Positions 1-9,003 of a stretch of 10,892 bases of DNA are shown here, piece by piece. The first letter of the stretch is position 1. Every line of letters begins with the position of its first letter. The stretch is from Psilocybe azurescens (lineage: Eukaryota > Basidiomycota > Agaricomycetes > Agaricales > Agrocybaceae): assembly GCA_023853785.1 (NCBI GenBank), contig JAJIRX010000731.1, positions 1 through 10,892 of the forward strand, in the 5' to 3' direction. The notes under the pieces are model-generated. The model was not told the DNA's origin. It saw nothing but the letters and a program-made list of their open reading frames with translations, and did not search any database. A program made the translations under genes and the position numbers.

Positions 1-1096
1 GGTTCAAAGTCGTGATCTGAGCTGATGTCGTGGTATGACCCCATAGGAGAGCTATGCACAAATGCTATTGCTTTGCAGTTTCCCATTACGTGGCCAATGT
101 TGTCGGAGTTTTGATGATTGAACGCAGGATACCTTTTGTCGATGAGACTGGAGTTTGTGTTGGATATCGAGTTCTTTTCTGAGCTGTGGGTGTCTGTATC
201 TAGACAATATATCAGAATTGTCTATAAAAAATATAATAGCACTTTGAAATCGTCTCACTGGCTGAGTAGTCTGTTCATCACCCTCAGACTCCATTTCAAC
301 GTCACTGGAGTCCTCCTGCTCCTGTTGATGTTGGCTGTCTTTTACGATATCATTGACGGTAATATTGATCAGATCATCAGAGTCATTTTCTTCGTTCCAT
401 GCCTTTTTTGAGTGCAGAGATCCCCTAAAATGGTCAAGCTCATTTAAATATTGCTGGATGGTCTTTCTGTTGGGAATCTCATCGTTATTCAATTCAGCTT
501 GGAGGTCTTTTCTTATAGTTAATGCTGAGTGTCCAAGATATTGCTTGAGAAATTCGTCTACAGGCCAGGAGTTTTGGAATGCAGAAAATATAGTTGCTCG
601 GAATGATCTGAAGTGCTTGTATTAGCACACTTTTAGAGGTATTTTTCAAATACTTGCCGCTATTTTTGCATCCACAAGCTTTTGACGTTCTTGATGACGG
701 AATGGTTTACTCATTTAAGGAATTTATGGGCGTATATCTTAATAATACGCTAAATGAATTTCAGTTGACGTTCTGGCTGTAAATAACAGACAGACTTACT
801 GAAAGACGTTTATAATGGTCATGGTCTACACCCATTGCCCTTTCAAGATTAAAACCCCCTCTGTCTTCACTGCGTCCTGCCTGACCTATGGGACGTGGAA
901 TTAATTTCTGAATGAATTTCTCTTGCTTTGTTCTGCTTTTAGGTTTTCTGCATAATTGTTAATATAAAACCATAGCTCTAGAGATACTAAAAGACACACC
1001 AATTGCTTTCTTCTTGTGCTCAAGCGATTGAGCCTGCTCCTCGATTAATTTGAGAAGTTCAGCCCTGGATAGTTTGGAAGGATCTTTCATTGGCAT
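1..1096 (-). CDS. Five-exon unnamed basidiomycete-type protein, partial at the left edge
   Basis: Function unknown. The start ATG is at 1096 (a second in-frame ATG lies at 1090). Proposed exons are 1096-1000, 947-800, 749-654, 607-259 and 221 to the window edge; introns are 52, 50, about 46 and 37 nt. Phases agree at introns 1, 2 and 4. The N-terminus is a charged likely coiled coil (KLSRAELLKLIEEQAQSLEH). Exon 2 holds KLIPRPIGQAGRS and GGFNLERAMG, a combination I recall from repeated hypothetical proteins of mushroom genomes. Exon 4 contains WPVDEFLKQYLGHSA and then a very acidic stretch (SSDVEMESEGDE). Exon 5 is Ser/Asn-rich and open to base 1. Two one-base frame jumps are needed, each at a TTT run (plus strand 905-907 and 714-716). 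The exon 3/4 junction is uncertain (GC or GT donor). It is transcribed away from the plus-strand gene at 1402. DNA binding or a transposon link is only a guess. Confidence 0.6.
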
Positions 1097-1401
1097 TGGA
1101 GTCTTGAAAATAATGACTGTGAGAGATGATGGAGGTATAATAGCAGTGGAAATAAAAGACCTCAGTAGAAGGGGTGTTGTGAACAGAAAGAAGACCACCG
1201 ATGCTAAAATATTGAATACAGAAGTTCAACCAAGTGCCAAGCAAGGCTGACAAAGAACATGTTGTTCAATGCACGTGGTCTGACTTATATAAGCCCATGT
1301 GATCCAAAGGTTGAAACCGTCTGGTGAGGAATTTGTAAGTTAATATGCGATACAAGTTTATACTGTTCCAACATACTTTTCAAGACAGAAATAGCCTATA
1401 A
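1097..1401. promoter_or_regulatory. Divergent promoter region with a TATA-like box
   Basis: About 305 bases lie between the start codons of the minus-strand gene (1096) and the plus-strand gene (1402). TATATAA at 1286-1292 is about 110 bases upstream of the plus-strand ATG, a plausible core promoter distance for a fungal gene. Open frames crossing 1097-1253 on both strands have no independent support. Promoter activity is inferred from position and the box only. Confidence 0.4.
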
Positions 1402-1949
1402 ATGCCTCCAAAAGTGAGTGTCCATGCTGATGTGAATTAACCAACTGATTTTAATATAATTCTGTAGGTGCAGAAAATGTCTAAGCGCTTGAAATTCCAG
1501 CGGCCTGAGAGAAAAGAACCGTACCACCTTCAGGATATCGTATCTCTACAAACATTACAGTCCACCATAAGCACACTGCTGCCAGTACAGCCGCATATGG
1601 TTCAACAAGTACAGCCAAGCATTCCTGATAAAGGCAGGAATACCGATGTTGCGTCTGTAGAAGCCCTGTCGGACAACAACAAAGTCAACAAAAACCAAGA
1701 AAGCCATTGCAACACCACTACACCCAAGTTCTGTACCAAGAAGTACAGCTCAGCCCTCCAGAGGAAAATAGGGATAGCCATCCGTGTCCATTGTCAAATG
1801 ACAAGAATATCCAGGCAAAATCATCAAGGCCGCTTCAACGCTGTTCAGCGTTTCAGGATGTTCTCCGTCTGAAAATCAGGAAAACCATCAAAAGAGTCAA
1901 AATCATTAGAGCGCACAGATACAGAGCCAATAATGTAGGACAGAATTGA
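1402..1949 (+). CDS. Small two-exon unknown protein, frame-shifted
   Basis: Function unknown. The start ATG at 1402 opens a 12-base first exon (MPPK). A 54-nt intron follows at 1414-1467 (GTGAGT ... CTGTAG), and the reading resumes in frame with VQKMSKRLKFQRPERKEP, a basic N-terminus common in fungal nuclear proteins. The middle is Gln/Val/Pro-rich. After about base 1690 coding character moves to other frames. The likely C-terminus runs to the stop at 1947-1949 and is strongly basic (LRLKIRKTIKRVKIIRAHRY), so nucleic-acid binding is possible but unproven. The jump near 1690 lies in an A-rich stretch; alternatively a weak intron from GTCAAC (about 1681) to TACAG (about 1747) would join the frames in phase. 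The product would be about 160 residues. The gene shares its upstream region with the divergent gene at 1096. Confidence 0.45.
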
Positions 1950-2179
1950 GATCGTTGGATTGTATTTGATGTATCTGCTATATTTGTAAATGCATGTAAT
2001 GCGTGTTATTGCTTACATGTACTATATGAAATGCTATACATACAGTTGCAACTGAAGGCAATGGTTGATTGAGGTATTTGTGAAAATGGTTGATATGTCG
2101 GCATAAAGGAGGAGCCCAAAACCAATAGGATCTAAGTTGAGAGATCCATAAGAAGAAAGGATTCAACGATAGCGGCACA
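1950..2179. other. AT-rich non-coding stretch after the 1402 gene
   Basis: This part is AT-rich, with stop codons in all plus-strand frames and TGTA-rich runs around 1965-2040, as expected of a fungal 3' untranslated region or spacer. A 168-codon minus-strand frame (1978-2484) crosses it, but its second half has a hydrophobic, low-quality composition with no recognisable motif. I see no RNA gene or repeat here. Confidence 0.35.
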
Positions 2180-2723
2180 ATGATGACAAAGACGTTTAAC
2201 AATTGGGAAAGGAAAAGGATAATGGAGCATAGGTTGCAGGCAGAAGCTGTCGCCGCATTACAATCCAAACAGACCACCGATAATGGGTTTCTGATGTAAG
2301 ATCCATGCTCATCTGTCTCCACTTGGTCGAGTGTGCTGAGCCTGGGATTGATGTCCAATGACTCAAGTTGCAGAACAGAAGTGCGTCCTTGTGCATGTTG
2401 TTGTACAGCAGCATGAGGTATTCTGGATGGTACAGCCCTGGGTAGATGAGCTGGAATGAGTTTGTGATGTAGTGCAGCACTCACAGATTGTCGGCAATTG
2501 TGTCCAACACATCTAGCTGCTCTGACAACGAAGCAGTGTTCCTAAACTTGTTGTTTTTGGTGAAGAAAACTGGATGGTTGAGTCAGAGGCTACGATTGGA
2601 GGACCATCTAGAACTGAAGATGTGCAGCAGCTGACACCGGGGCAAAGCATTACCGCTACAACATGCATTATGTCAGCAGCATTTATGAATGATATCAGAC
2701 GTCAGGGAGACAGGGCGTGCTGA
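2180..2723 (+). CDS. Possible small spliced gene or gene remnant, strand uncertain
   Basis: Plus-strand coding-like pieces occur in several frames. From the ATG at 2180 the frame reads MMTKTFNNWERKRIMEHRLQ, a charged helix, up to a good donor (GTAAGA at 2296) with a matching acceptor TTGCAG ending at 2373 (78 nt). The next piece (QKCVLVHVVVQQHE) is in another phase, and a last piece (VVFGEENWMVESEATIGG onward) ends at the TGA near 2721-2723. The pieces cannot be joined without frame changes. The minus strand offers a competing 168-codon frame (1978-2484) and a 94-codon frame with HPEYLMLLYNNMHKDALLF, so strand assignment is weak. No family is recognised. It may be a decayed gene or one damaged by sequence errors. 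Confidence 0.25.
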
Positions 2724-2818
2724 ACTGTGTATTGTAAACGGCCTGAAAATACTATGAATGACAAATCAGTCTTTAGAAGAAAAAAATCAACTGAGTCAAA
2801 AAATCTAAAAACGTACAC

Positions 2819-3337
2819 ATGGCAGATCGTCTTTCCCTCATTGTCCCTCCAGAGAGCCTGAGTAGCGGTAATATGAAATTTGTAGCATTGGGCCGCTACT
2901 GGGGCTGAACTTGAATTTTAATAAAGTGCAGGACTGAATAAAAACAAAGAAGACGAACCCTCATTGCCACTGGCTCAGGCTATAGAGAAAGGAGGGGCAT
3001 TGAGTTCGATACAATTGCTCTGCTGCTGACAGCTGTTTTATTACTACTTACCCATGTAGGGGGCATTGCGAGCAGGTATAGCATGAGTCAGAGACCAGAA
3101 GAGCCTGGTGGACCTCCTGTGGACGTAGAAAAGATGATCCTGAAGGCCCTCCTGGCTGATTCGCAGATCATGAATTGTCAGTCGTTGTTCTGCCGGGTCG
3201 CTGAACCAGAACTCAAAAAACCAATTATTCTGCATGGTCGGTTACTGATAGAAGATGGTGGTGATGAATCTGAAGATGAGGTACACTATTCCATGAATTG
3301 TGAGCATTTAAAAGATGTGGATGTCGGTCAAAAGTAG
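2819..3337 (+). CDS. Intact three-exon unknown acidic protein (132 aa)
   Basis: Function unknown. Exons 2819-2867, 2932-3003 and 3060-3337 total 399 nt, exactly 133 codons including the TAG stop. Introns are 64 nt (GTAATA...TGCAG, with CTGAAC as a possible branch site) and 56 nt (GTTCGA...TGTAG, with CTGAC). Both introns are phase 1 and the frame is kept without any correction, which is strong evidence of a real gene. The protein starts MADRLSLIVPPESLSS. A linker GGPPVDVEKMILKALLADSQ leads to NCQSLFCRVAEPELKKP, and the C-terminal part is acidic (IEDGGDESEDEVHYS). There is no signal peptide or membrane segment. Reading only the last exon would give a shorter start at 3083. The gene ends facing the large minus-strand gene. 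I cannot name the family; the acidic tail could be a protein-interaction region. Confidence 0.65.
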
Positions 3338-3592
3338 TTGAGGCCATCAGAAACAGGAAATCAAAGAATGACCAAAACGATAGCAAGTGTCACATGATGT
3401 AAATTGATGGGAACAATTAATCAATTCTATGCCATTGATCGCCGGTTCAATAATCATTACAACTCAATACGGGAAATGACCTTATAATAACAAGTCCTTC
3501 TAGAAAAGGACTTGTAACTAAATACCCTTCAAGTTTGATTTTAAGTAACAAATTAAAGATGGAGCTTTCACTATCTGATAAAAACTAGTAGA
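3338..3592. other. Convergent intergenic region
   Basis: This 255-base gap separates two genes that end towards each other (stop at 3335-3337 on plus, stop at 3593-3595 on minus). It is AT-rich with no supported reading frame. It should hold both polyadenylation regions. The only structured element seen is the near-palindrome at 3490-3515. Confidence 0.5.
3490..3515. repeat. Near-perfect inverted repeat between convergent genes
   Basis: ACAAGTCCTT (3490-3499) is exactly complementary to AAGGACTTGT (3506-3515), with a six-base spacer CTAGAA. The spacer can also pair as part of TTCTAGAA, leaving only two unpaired A residues, so the whole element is close to a 26-base palindrome. It could form a hairpin in either transcript or be a protein-binding palindrome or a remnant of a small mobile element. 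Function is inference. Confidence 0.6.
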
Positions 3593-6500
3593 CTAACTGT
3601 CTAAAGATGCTAAATAATCCTGAAATGGTTTTGTGTTCAAACGTTTGAGTTTACAAAGAGCATGTTCCACAAAAAGTATACCAAAATCAATGTTTTGCTG
3701 TTGGTGTGTTGGAATACGTAGTTGAAGATTGTCGTGTACAGTTTTGAAAGCATGTATAGTCTCATCCTTGGATTTAACTCGAAATCCAAGAATTTTGAGT
3801 CCAGTCTTGCCTCCTGCGTTGATTTTACCTAGAATAGAGCCCATGTCTTGAAATGTTGGAAGTTTAGCCTTGCCTGCAATTGCATAATCGACCGTAAGCA
3901 CATATGAGGTGAGTGTTCCAAATGCTTCAAGAGTATGGAAGAGGTTGAAAAGTTCTAAGAACTCGATGGGATGGGAAGTGGGACGACGATGAATTCCAGA
4001 AATTTAGGATTTTCATGGATTTTGTTCCAGTACTTTTCTGCATTGTCTACTTGTCGAGCCTTAGCTGATTGGCCGTATGCTGAAGTATTGCAAAAATATG
4101 TTGTTGGTTTCTTCTTTCTTTCAAGGAGATACTTGTGCACTTTGGTCCAGTCTTTATAGTCCACAAACAAAGTCCGGATACTCCCAAAGAAATTCAGTGT
4201 TATGTGTAATGCCGCGATAAATCAAAGCGCTGAAAAGCCCAGACATAGTAGAAAGATTTTCTGGTGAGAATGGTCCTCCAGGTTGAAGAATGCGTCGTGA
4301 CACTGCAAGATCACGGAAAGGCAGTTTCTTATCTGTAGCTTGCTGAACTGTTTTGCAATAGGAGGCACGGTAATGGGCACGTGCTGAACTGGCTGTGGTT
4401 CCTTTTGATGGAACAATGATATTGGGCATAGTGGGATTGTCAACAAAGTCATAAAGTGGTTCAATCATTTGAACAAAGCGCTCAAACATTTGAGGATTGG
4501 GCATGGGGCTGACAGTTGGAAATGGTGAATGTGCGAAATGAGTAACTATAGGATTGTTCAAGCCTTCATGCTATAAATAACTATCAGTAAGCGCCGGTAG
4601 ATCAAAAATGCAAATACACATTACCTCAACTTCAGAAGCACTAGAAATGCTCATTGCATTGTTTTCCTCCAAATCATCTATCCTGTCAACATCTAAGCAG
4701 TGATATATATATGGTGGGGATAAGGCCGGATGCTCAGAGACAGATGAAGCTGACTGCAGAGAGAAGAAGTCAACAATCAGTTTGTTGATAGATTGTAAAG
4801 TGTGTCGATTATCTGAATTGTTGTTCCGGTGAAGAGAATGTGGGAGATAGGCCTTAGACCAGGCTTCAAGGTCTTCCTTGGTGACAACCTTGTTTTTACC
4901 CCTATCAAGAACATACTCATTGATATGAAGACTGGCTTCCCAAGTAGTGTTGAGAACAAGAATTTCTTCGCCTAGATGGTCTATTATTTGCCTAGTGAAC
5001 CAGGCAATCTTTTGCTGATCTGGAGGAGAAAATCAAACCAATGCTGGAGAATAACTGAGGCCAAATTAAGAATAGAATTTTTGGTGATTGTGTTGAATTT
5101 GGAAGCGCCTGGAGCAAAAGTGTACACCGCTTCTCCAGATTTAAAGCCAGGTAGAATAGCAGCAGCATCATACTGACTGCTTTCTGAGCTATCAAAATAT
5201 TTTCAACATGTTTGAGGAGTGTGACTAGGCCATTTGAAAAATCATGTCGATTATTATAGGCTTGAATGAGTACTGCATCCAGCCATTCCCAAATCATCAT
5301 GTTGGCCAAAAAAGTTGCTTTTGCTGAAACCATAGATCAATTGTGGCTGTAACATTTTTTTCTGGTGGTAAGAATGATAGAAAGCACAGGCTTGACGAAT
5401 ATTGGCAGTAATCACAGACTGATCTAAGATTTCAGTCATTTTTGACAAGTCAAGAGGTGCCATGTGCGACTGCTGAGAAGTCTGAGAGGATGTAATGTGC
5501 TGCACAGCTTTAAGAGTGCTTGTCAGACGTTCAGGTAGTAATGCATCAAAAATTTGGTTCTGGCTAAGTGTAAAAATCAGTCAATACATATTGTATCTCA
5601 ATCATAAGTTACAGAATATTTACCAGCAGGATTGATTTTTTCTTGATAATTCTGGACATATTAGCAGTATTCTTTCTAGCAGCTAAACAACAATTCAGTT
5701 TGCAAATCAATTTATAAATGAAATTACAGACTTTTATCTTGATTGGATGCTGGTGCATTTTCTTCAGTCTCTGTATCTGGCCTTTCACTTTCCCCATCAC
5801 TATTTATAGGAATAACAATAGCTTGATTGGTGGATACTAGAAGTATTTATTAATTATGACACAGGTCTGAATATATTATAACATACAGGCAACCCGCTTT
5901 CGTTTAAGTGAAACCCGACTTGAAACAGTTGGCTTACGAGCTTGTTTGACTGCACCTGTATATAAATTAATGGTAGCAATAAAAATCATAAAAATGCACT
6001 GACGTTTTCTAGCGCCTACCATAAGACGCCCACCTAGTATTGATTCATCCTGCGGTCCTTCTGCCACAACACAAAGAGGATATCCTTCTTTGATTTCTTG
6101 AGATGATGGGCCCACTCTTCAGTTGCAGTTTGAAGATCTTCATTACCATAAGGTGCAGTGGATGTTGAGTCGGTATTACACAATGTAGCAAGTTGGTGAG
6201 AGGTCTTCAATGGATGCAGCATTTAAATTGGCCAAGATCTGAGTATAGTTGGTGCCGATTTTCACATCATCACCAGTCCAGCCAGGACCCAAATCCCAAT
6301 CATCAGCTGTAACTCTTTCATTGTCAATGACAACTGAAACTATTTTCATGGCTAAGGACTTGTCGACACGCGGTATCATGTCTGGAGGTAGCTGACGGGC
6401 AAAAATATTATAGCCTGAAGAAGGAGCCGGCTAAACTGATTGATGTGCGCTTTTGGTGAAAGAAGAGCACTGCCATCAGCAGCCCAAGTTGCCTGCCCAC

Positions 6501-8246
6501 ATATGCCTGTCTCTGATAGATGATGTGATCTGCAAAAATTTCAGTCATAGTTGTTACTAAATAGAAAAAAAAATTATACATAGGATTGCGCATCTCAATG
6601 CCAACTGTGAATAGTTCATGCTTAGCACCTGCTGCAAAGGCTACTGCATCATAACCATTGATGATTTGGTTGGGGGATAGCCAATTAGAGTCAACCGATA
6701 ATAAAGATCGTTGGTGATAGGTGGATGACCTCCATGGAAGTGGAGGCCTGAAAAAAAGTACTGAAAACTCTTCCATCAACCATGCTATTCCACAACACAA
6801 GATATGAAAGTATTCTGGAGAAACATTGGGATTGAACTTGCTGAGGATTTGCATACAGGTTGGAATCCCTGAACTGTCTGAAGCATCAACGTGAGGCTCT
6901 CCAAATTTCCCTAAAATGCTTGCAAATTTGTATCTACTACAAACAGATAGTTAGTATTAATGATACAAGTTCTAGGAATACAATGTACCAGACTGAGATA
7001 TACCAGGAGCAATATTTAATTGCCAGGATGGCCAGGCACAGTTATCATCATCTCCAATAGGAGCCAAAGCAGACACTGCTGCTTGTTTTAAACGTCTGAG
7101 CAGAGATTCAGGAGCTTTTTGAGACCCATAATACCAGCTGCACCAGTCTGATCCATTTGTTAAATAAAATTGATAAAATGTACAAAACATACATAAAAAC
7201 ATACCTTGACAATATTGAATCTCATTGATGAATCTGCATCTTTTGTTCTTGAGAATACTTTACTTTGAGCACCTGGAGCACTCATGGTTTTTTGGGCCTG
7301 CATTGTTGCACCAAGAGTATAACAGCGTGGACCTGATTTGATATTGACAGCTCGGTCATGTCGCTCAAATTGGATGCCGCCAATATAATTTCCATCTTCA
7401 TCTTTTGGTTTATGCGGTGACATCAGACTTGTAGGACCTAGAATATCTTCTTGAAGCTTGCGGCATTTATCTAGGTCGTCTTGATTGCGGTCCTCTCTAA
7501 AAAAATTTTCAGAGAGTTAGTTGTGTAGTTGAATGATAGGTTCAATGAAGACTTGAATCTTACCTAGATAGGGCCACGACTTCAGAATATCATCTTCAAA
7601 CCGTCCTGAACCATATTTGTTTCTCTCCAGGTAGAAAACATTTTCAGATGGTTTGCGTAGAAAATACCTGCAGGGAGACAATGTGAGATTAGCATTATAA
7701 AGAAATTCAAACAGAGAAATTGTACCTTATACCACTTCTTTACTTCTTGGTATCTTTGTATTAGCCGAATGATGAAAGCGAGCAGCCATAGCCTCCTGCG
7801 ACCAATCTGCTACTCCCAAGATAATACGGGCACAAGGGTGATTAACCAGAGGATGTTGATCAAGTTCATACAATATAGGTAGAAGAGGGTCACGGCCAAC
7901 CAGTTCAGTCATTTTTCTTGCACCAGAAGGGGGTGCGACTTCGTTCAGTATCAAGACCAGGCTCAAATTGATATTGGGGTATTGGAGCAAACTGGGGCTC
8001 ATCTGAGGCAGGGGTGGTTGCAAGTTTCCTAAATACAGAGCCATTTCGAGGACGTTTATGCCGAACTCGCGGTGTATAAGAAGATGATGAACTGGAAGAA
8101 ACAAAGGGATGGGAGTCCGATGATGAAGATGTATCGTCCCGAGCACTGCCAGAGCCATTCCGATGCTGCAAAAACCCGGTGCATAAAAGCGACCTGTGTC
8201 TGAGTTGTCGTGTTAACTGATGCTGAGACCTGGTCTTAGAGGGCAT
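3593..8246 (-). CDS. Large multi-exon protein with a TET/JBP-like 2OG-Fe(II) dioxygenase core
   Basis: The start ATG is 8246-8244 and the TAG stop 3595-3593. Proposed exons: 8246-7726, 7667-7564, 7494-7205, 7147-7004, 6933-6580, 6529-6004, 5955-5887, 5836-5732, 5682-5624, 5563-4625, 4570-3593, giving about 1,360 codons. Introns are 48-70 nt with branch sites such as TACTAAC. Phases match at 7495-7563, 5956-6003, 5837-5886, 5683-5731 and 4571-4624. In order: a Ser-rich basic N-terminus; a conserved-looking block; GDDDNCAWPSWQLNI; then the H-x-D, HGG and R pattern (about residues 360-440); the segment DDWDLGPGWTGDD; a basic KRKR cluster near residue 665; an acidic linker; and about 640 unassigned C-terminal residues. 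At least eight one-base frame jumps occur, mostly in homopolymers (for example plus-strand 7929-7933, 7125-7127, 6751-6757, 6672-6676, 6094-6096, 4987-4989). It is either error-damaged or a young pseudogene. The family call rests on motif memory only. Confidence 0.6.
6580..6933 (-). other. Putative 2-oxoglutarate/Fe(II) dioxygenase catalytic exon
   Basis: This exon holds the catalytic pattern of the large gene. GKFGEPHVDASDSSGIPTCM supplies H-x-D (codons at 6893-6885), the first two iron ligands of double-stranded beta-helix dioxygenases. About 50 residues later SGLHFHGGHPP gives the candidate distal iron-binding His (HGG codons at 6736-6728). Ten or so residues on, YYRLTLIGYPP gives a candidate Arg (6697-6695) for the 2-oxoglutarate carboxylate. 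I recall the combination PHxDxxDxxG, SGLxxHGGxPP and YRxxxxxYP from fungal TET/JBP-like hypothetical proteins. The HGG segment is reached after a shift in the seven-base A run at 6751-6757, and the frame returns after the G run at 6672-6676. The exon ends at a GTATAA donor (GT at 6579-6578). Substrate, probably 5-methylcytosine or another modified base, is inferred only from the family. Confidence 0.5.
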
Positions 8247-8372
8247 TGTCAAAGGTTCAACAAAGAGATTAGAGGAAACTAGTCAAGATACGGTGTGAAC
8301 GTAACAATCGTACTTGGGTTTTCAATCTCCGCCTATCTACATACCCGTGTCTCTTTGAATTTGGTCTACAAA

Positions 8373-8380
8373 TGACGTCA
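8373..8380. promoter_or_regulatory. ATF/CREB-type bZIP site
   Basis: TGACGTCA is the perfect palindromic cAMP-response/ATF element bound by fungal bZIP factors. It lies about 130 bases upstream of the large gene's ATG, a suitable position. An eight-base match occurs by chance about once in 65 kb, so it is suggestive but not proof. Confidence 0.4.
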
Positions 8381-8402
8381 AGCCGGGGCCACAGCTGAGG
8401 GA

Positions 8403-8410
8403 TTGCGTCA
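8403..8410. promoter_or_regulatory. Second bZIP-like half-consensus site
   Basis: TTGCGTCA (TGACGCAA on the other strand) is a common variant ATF/CREB or C/EBP-ATF composite site. It sits about 30 bases (centre to centre) from the perfect palindrome, and the pair strengthens a bZIP reading of this promoter. Confidence 0.3.
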
Positions 8411-8446
8411 TGTCATCCACACACAAAATACCAGGTGCAGAATTCA

Positions 8447-9003
8447 TTAACTATACTCTTCCAACTCATCCTCGTCTGACTCATGAACCCACCCAGCATA
8501 AGCAACACTAATACTATCAGGGGATTTGCTCATCCTTCACCTTGATCCCATGCTCGGCATATGGCACAGGCATATAAAATACTGACGAGTTCTTAGGATA
8601 ATCCCACCACAACAAATTCCCGTTCAGATTCACGCTGGCACTGGCACCAGTCTTCGCTTGCTCAGCTGAAGCAGGCTCTGTGCCACCTGTCGACTTCGCT
8701 GCCGAGTGCGAGCCCGAGTTTGAAGACGCGACACTCCATCTATAGAGAAAAAGAGATGTCATTAGTGTACATTCACTCAGCGTTGCGAAAATGTAAATTA
8801 AAACATGAAATTCAAAAAGAATGTGAGATATATCAGAACGAGAGAAATATAAAACAATGAAGCCAGTAAACTCACTTTTGCTCTTGATCTCAGTTCCACC
8901 CAGTGCAGCCTCCGCCTCCACCTCCGCACTACACTGACTCTCCTCTGCACCTGCACCTCTGGCGTCTGCCCTCACTTTCACGTTTATCACCCACACCACC
9001 ACC
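8447..9003 (-). CDS. 3' part of an unidentified gene with an acidic C-terminus
   Basis: Function unknown. Read on the minus strand, an Ala/Glu-rich exon (ADARGAGAEESQ, VEAEAALGGTEIKSK) ends at GTGAGT (donor at 8875). An intron of 136 nt runs to CTCTATAG (8740). The second exon is Ser/Ala/Thr-rich, then contains GNLLWWDYPKNSSVFYMPVP and AEHGIKVKDEQIP. The natural C-terminus is SVAYAGWVHESDEDELEEYS, with a TAA at 8449-8447. Two one-base jumps are needed, at the T run 8876-8879 (splice phase) and the G run 8520-8523. A single frame 9128-8517 exists but reads through the intron. The 5' end is abrupt: just above 9003 the reading becomes acetyl-CoA carboxylase, so this gene is probably missing its start. 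An ATG at 9023 in its frame lies inside the carboxylase match and is unlikely to be the original start. Confidence 0.45.

Larger units (their letters stand above)
8247..8446 (-). promoter_or_regulatory. Promoter region of the large minus-strand gene
   Basis: Two hundred bases separate the start codon of the large gene from the stop codon (8447-8449) of the next minus-strand gene. No reading frame is supported here. It carries a full TGACGTCA palindrome at 8373-8380 and a TTGCGTCA at 8403-8410. Its upstream neighbour is transcribed in the same direction, so this must also hold that gene's 3' end. Confidence 0.4.

Noticed and set aside
52..221. C-terminal part of the 146-codon minus-strand frame
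   Set aside because: After the 37-nt intron, another frame is open to the window edge in correct phase, so this part is a shadow.
959..1250. Small overlapping frames on both strands in the divergent promoter
   Set aside because: Apart from the first exon from 1096, they are short, overlap each other and lack motifs.
6408..6579. Tail of the 148-codon minus-strand frame (hydrophobic and His-rich)
   Set aside because: It reads through the intron 6530-6579; after splicing the exon reads SETGICGQATWAADGSALL, which has better protein character.
1..8300. Complete KDZ, hAT, Helitron or retroelement transposase expected beside a TET/JBP-like gene
   Set aside because: I found no DDE/DDD, HUH or reverse-transcriptase motif and no convincing terminal inverted repeats in the window.
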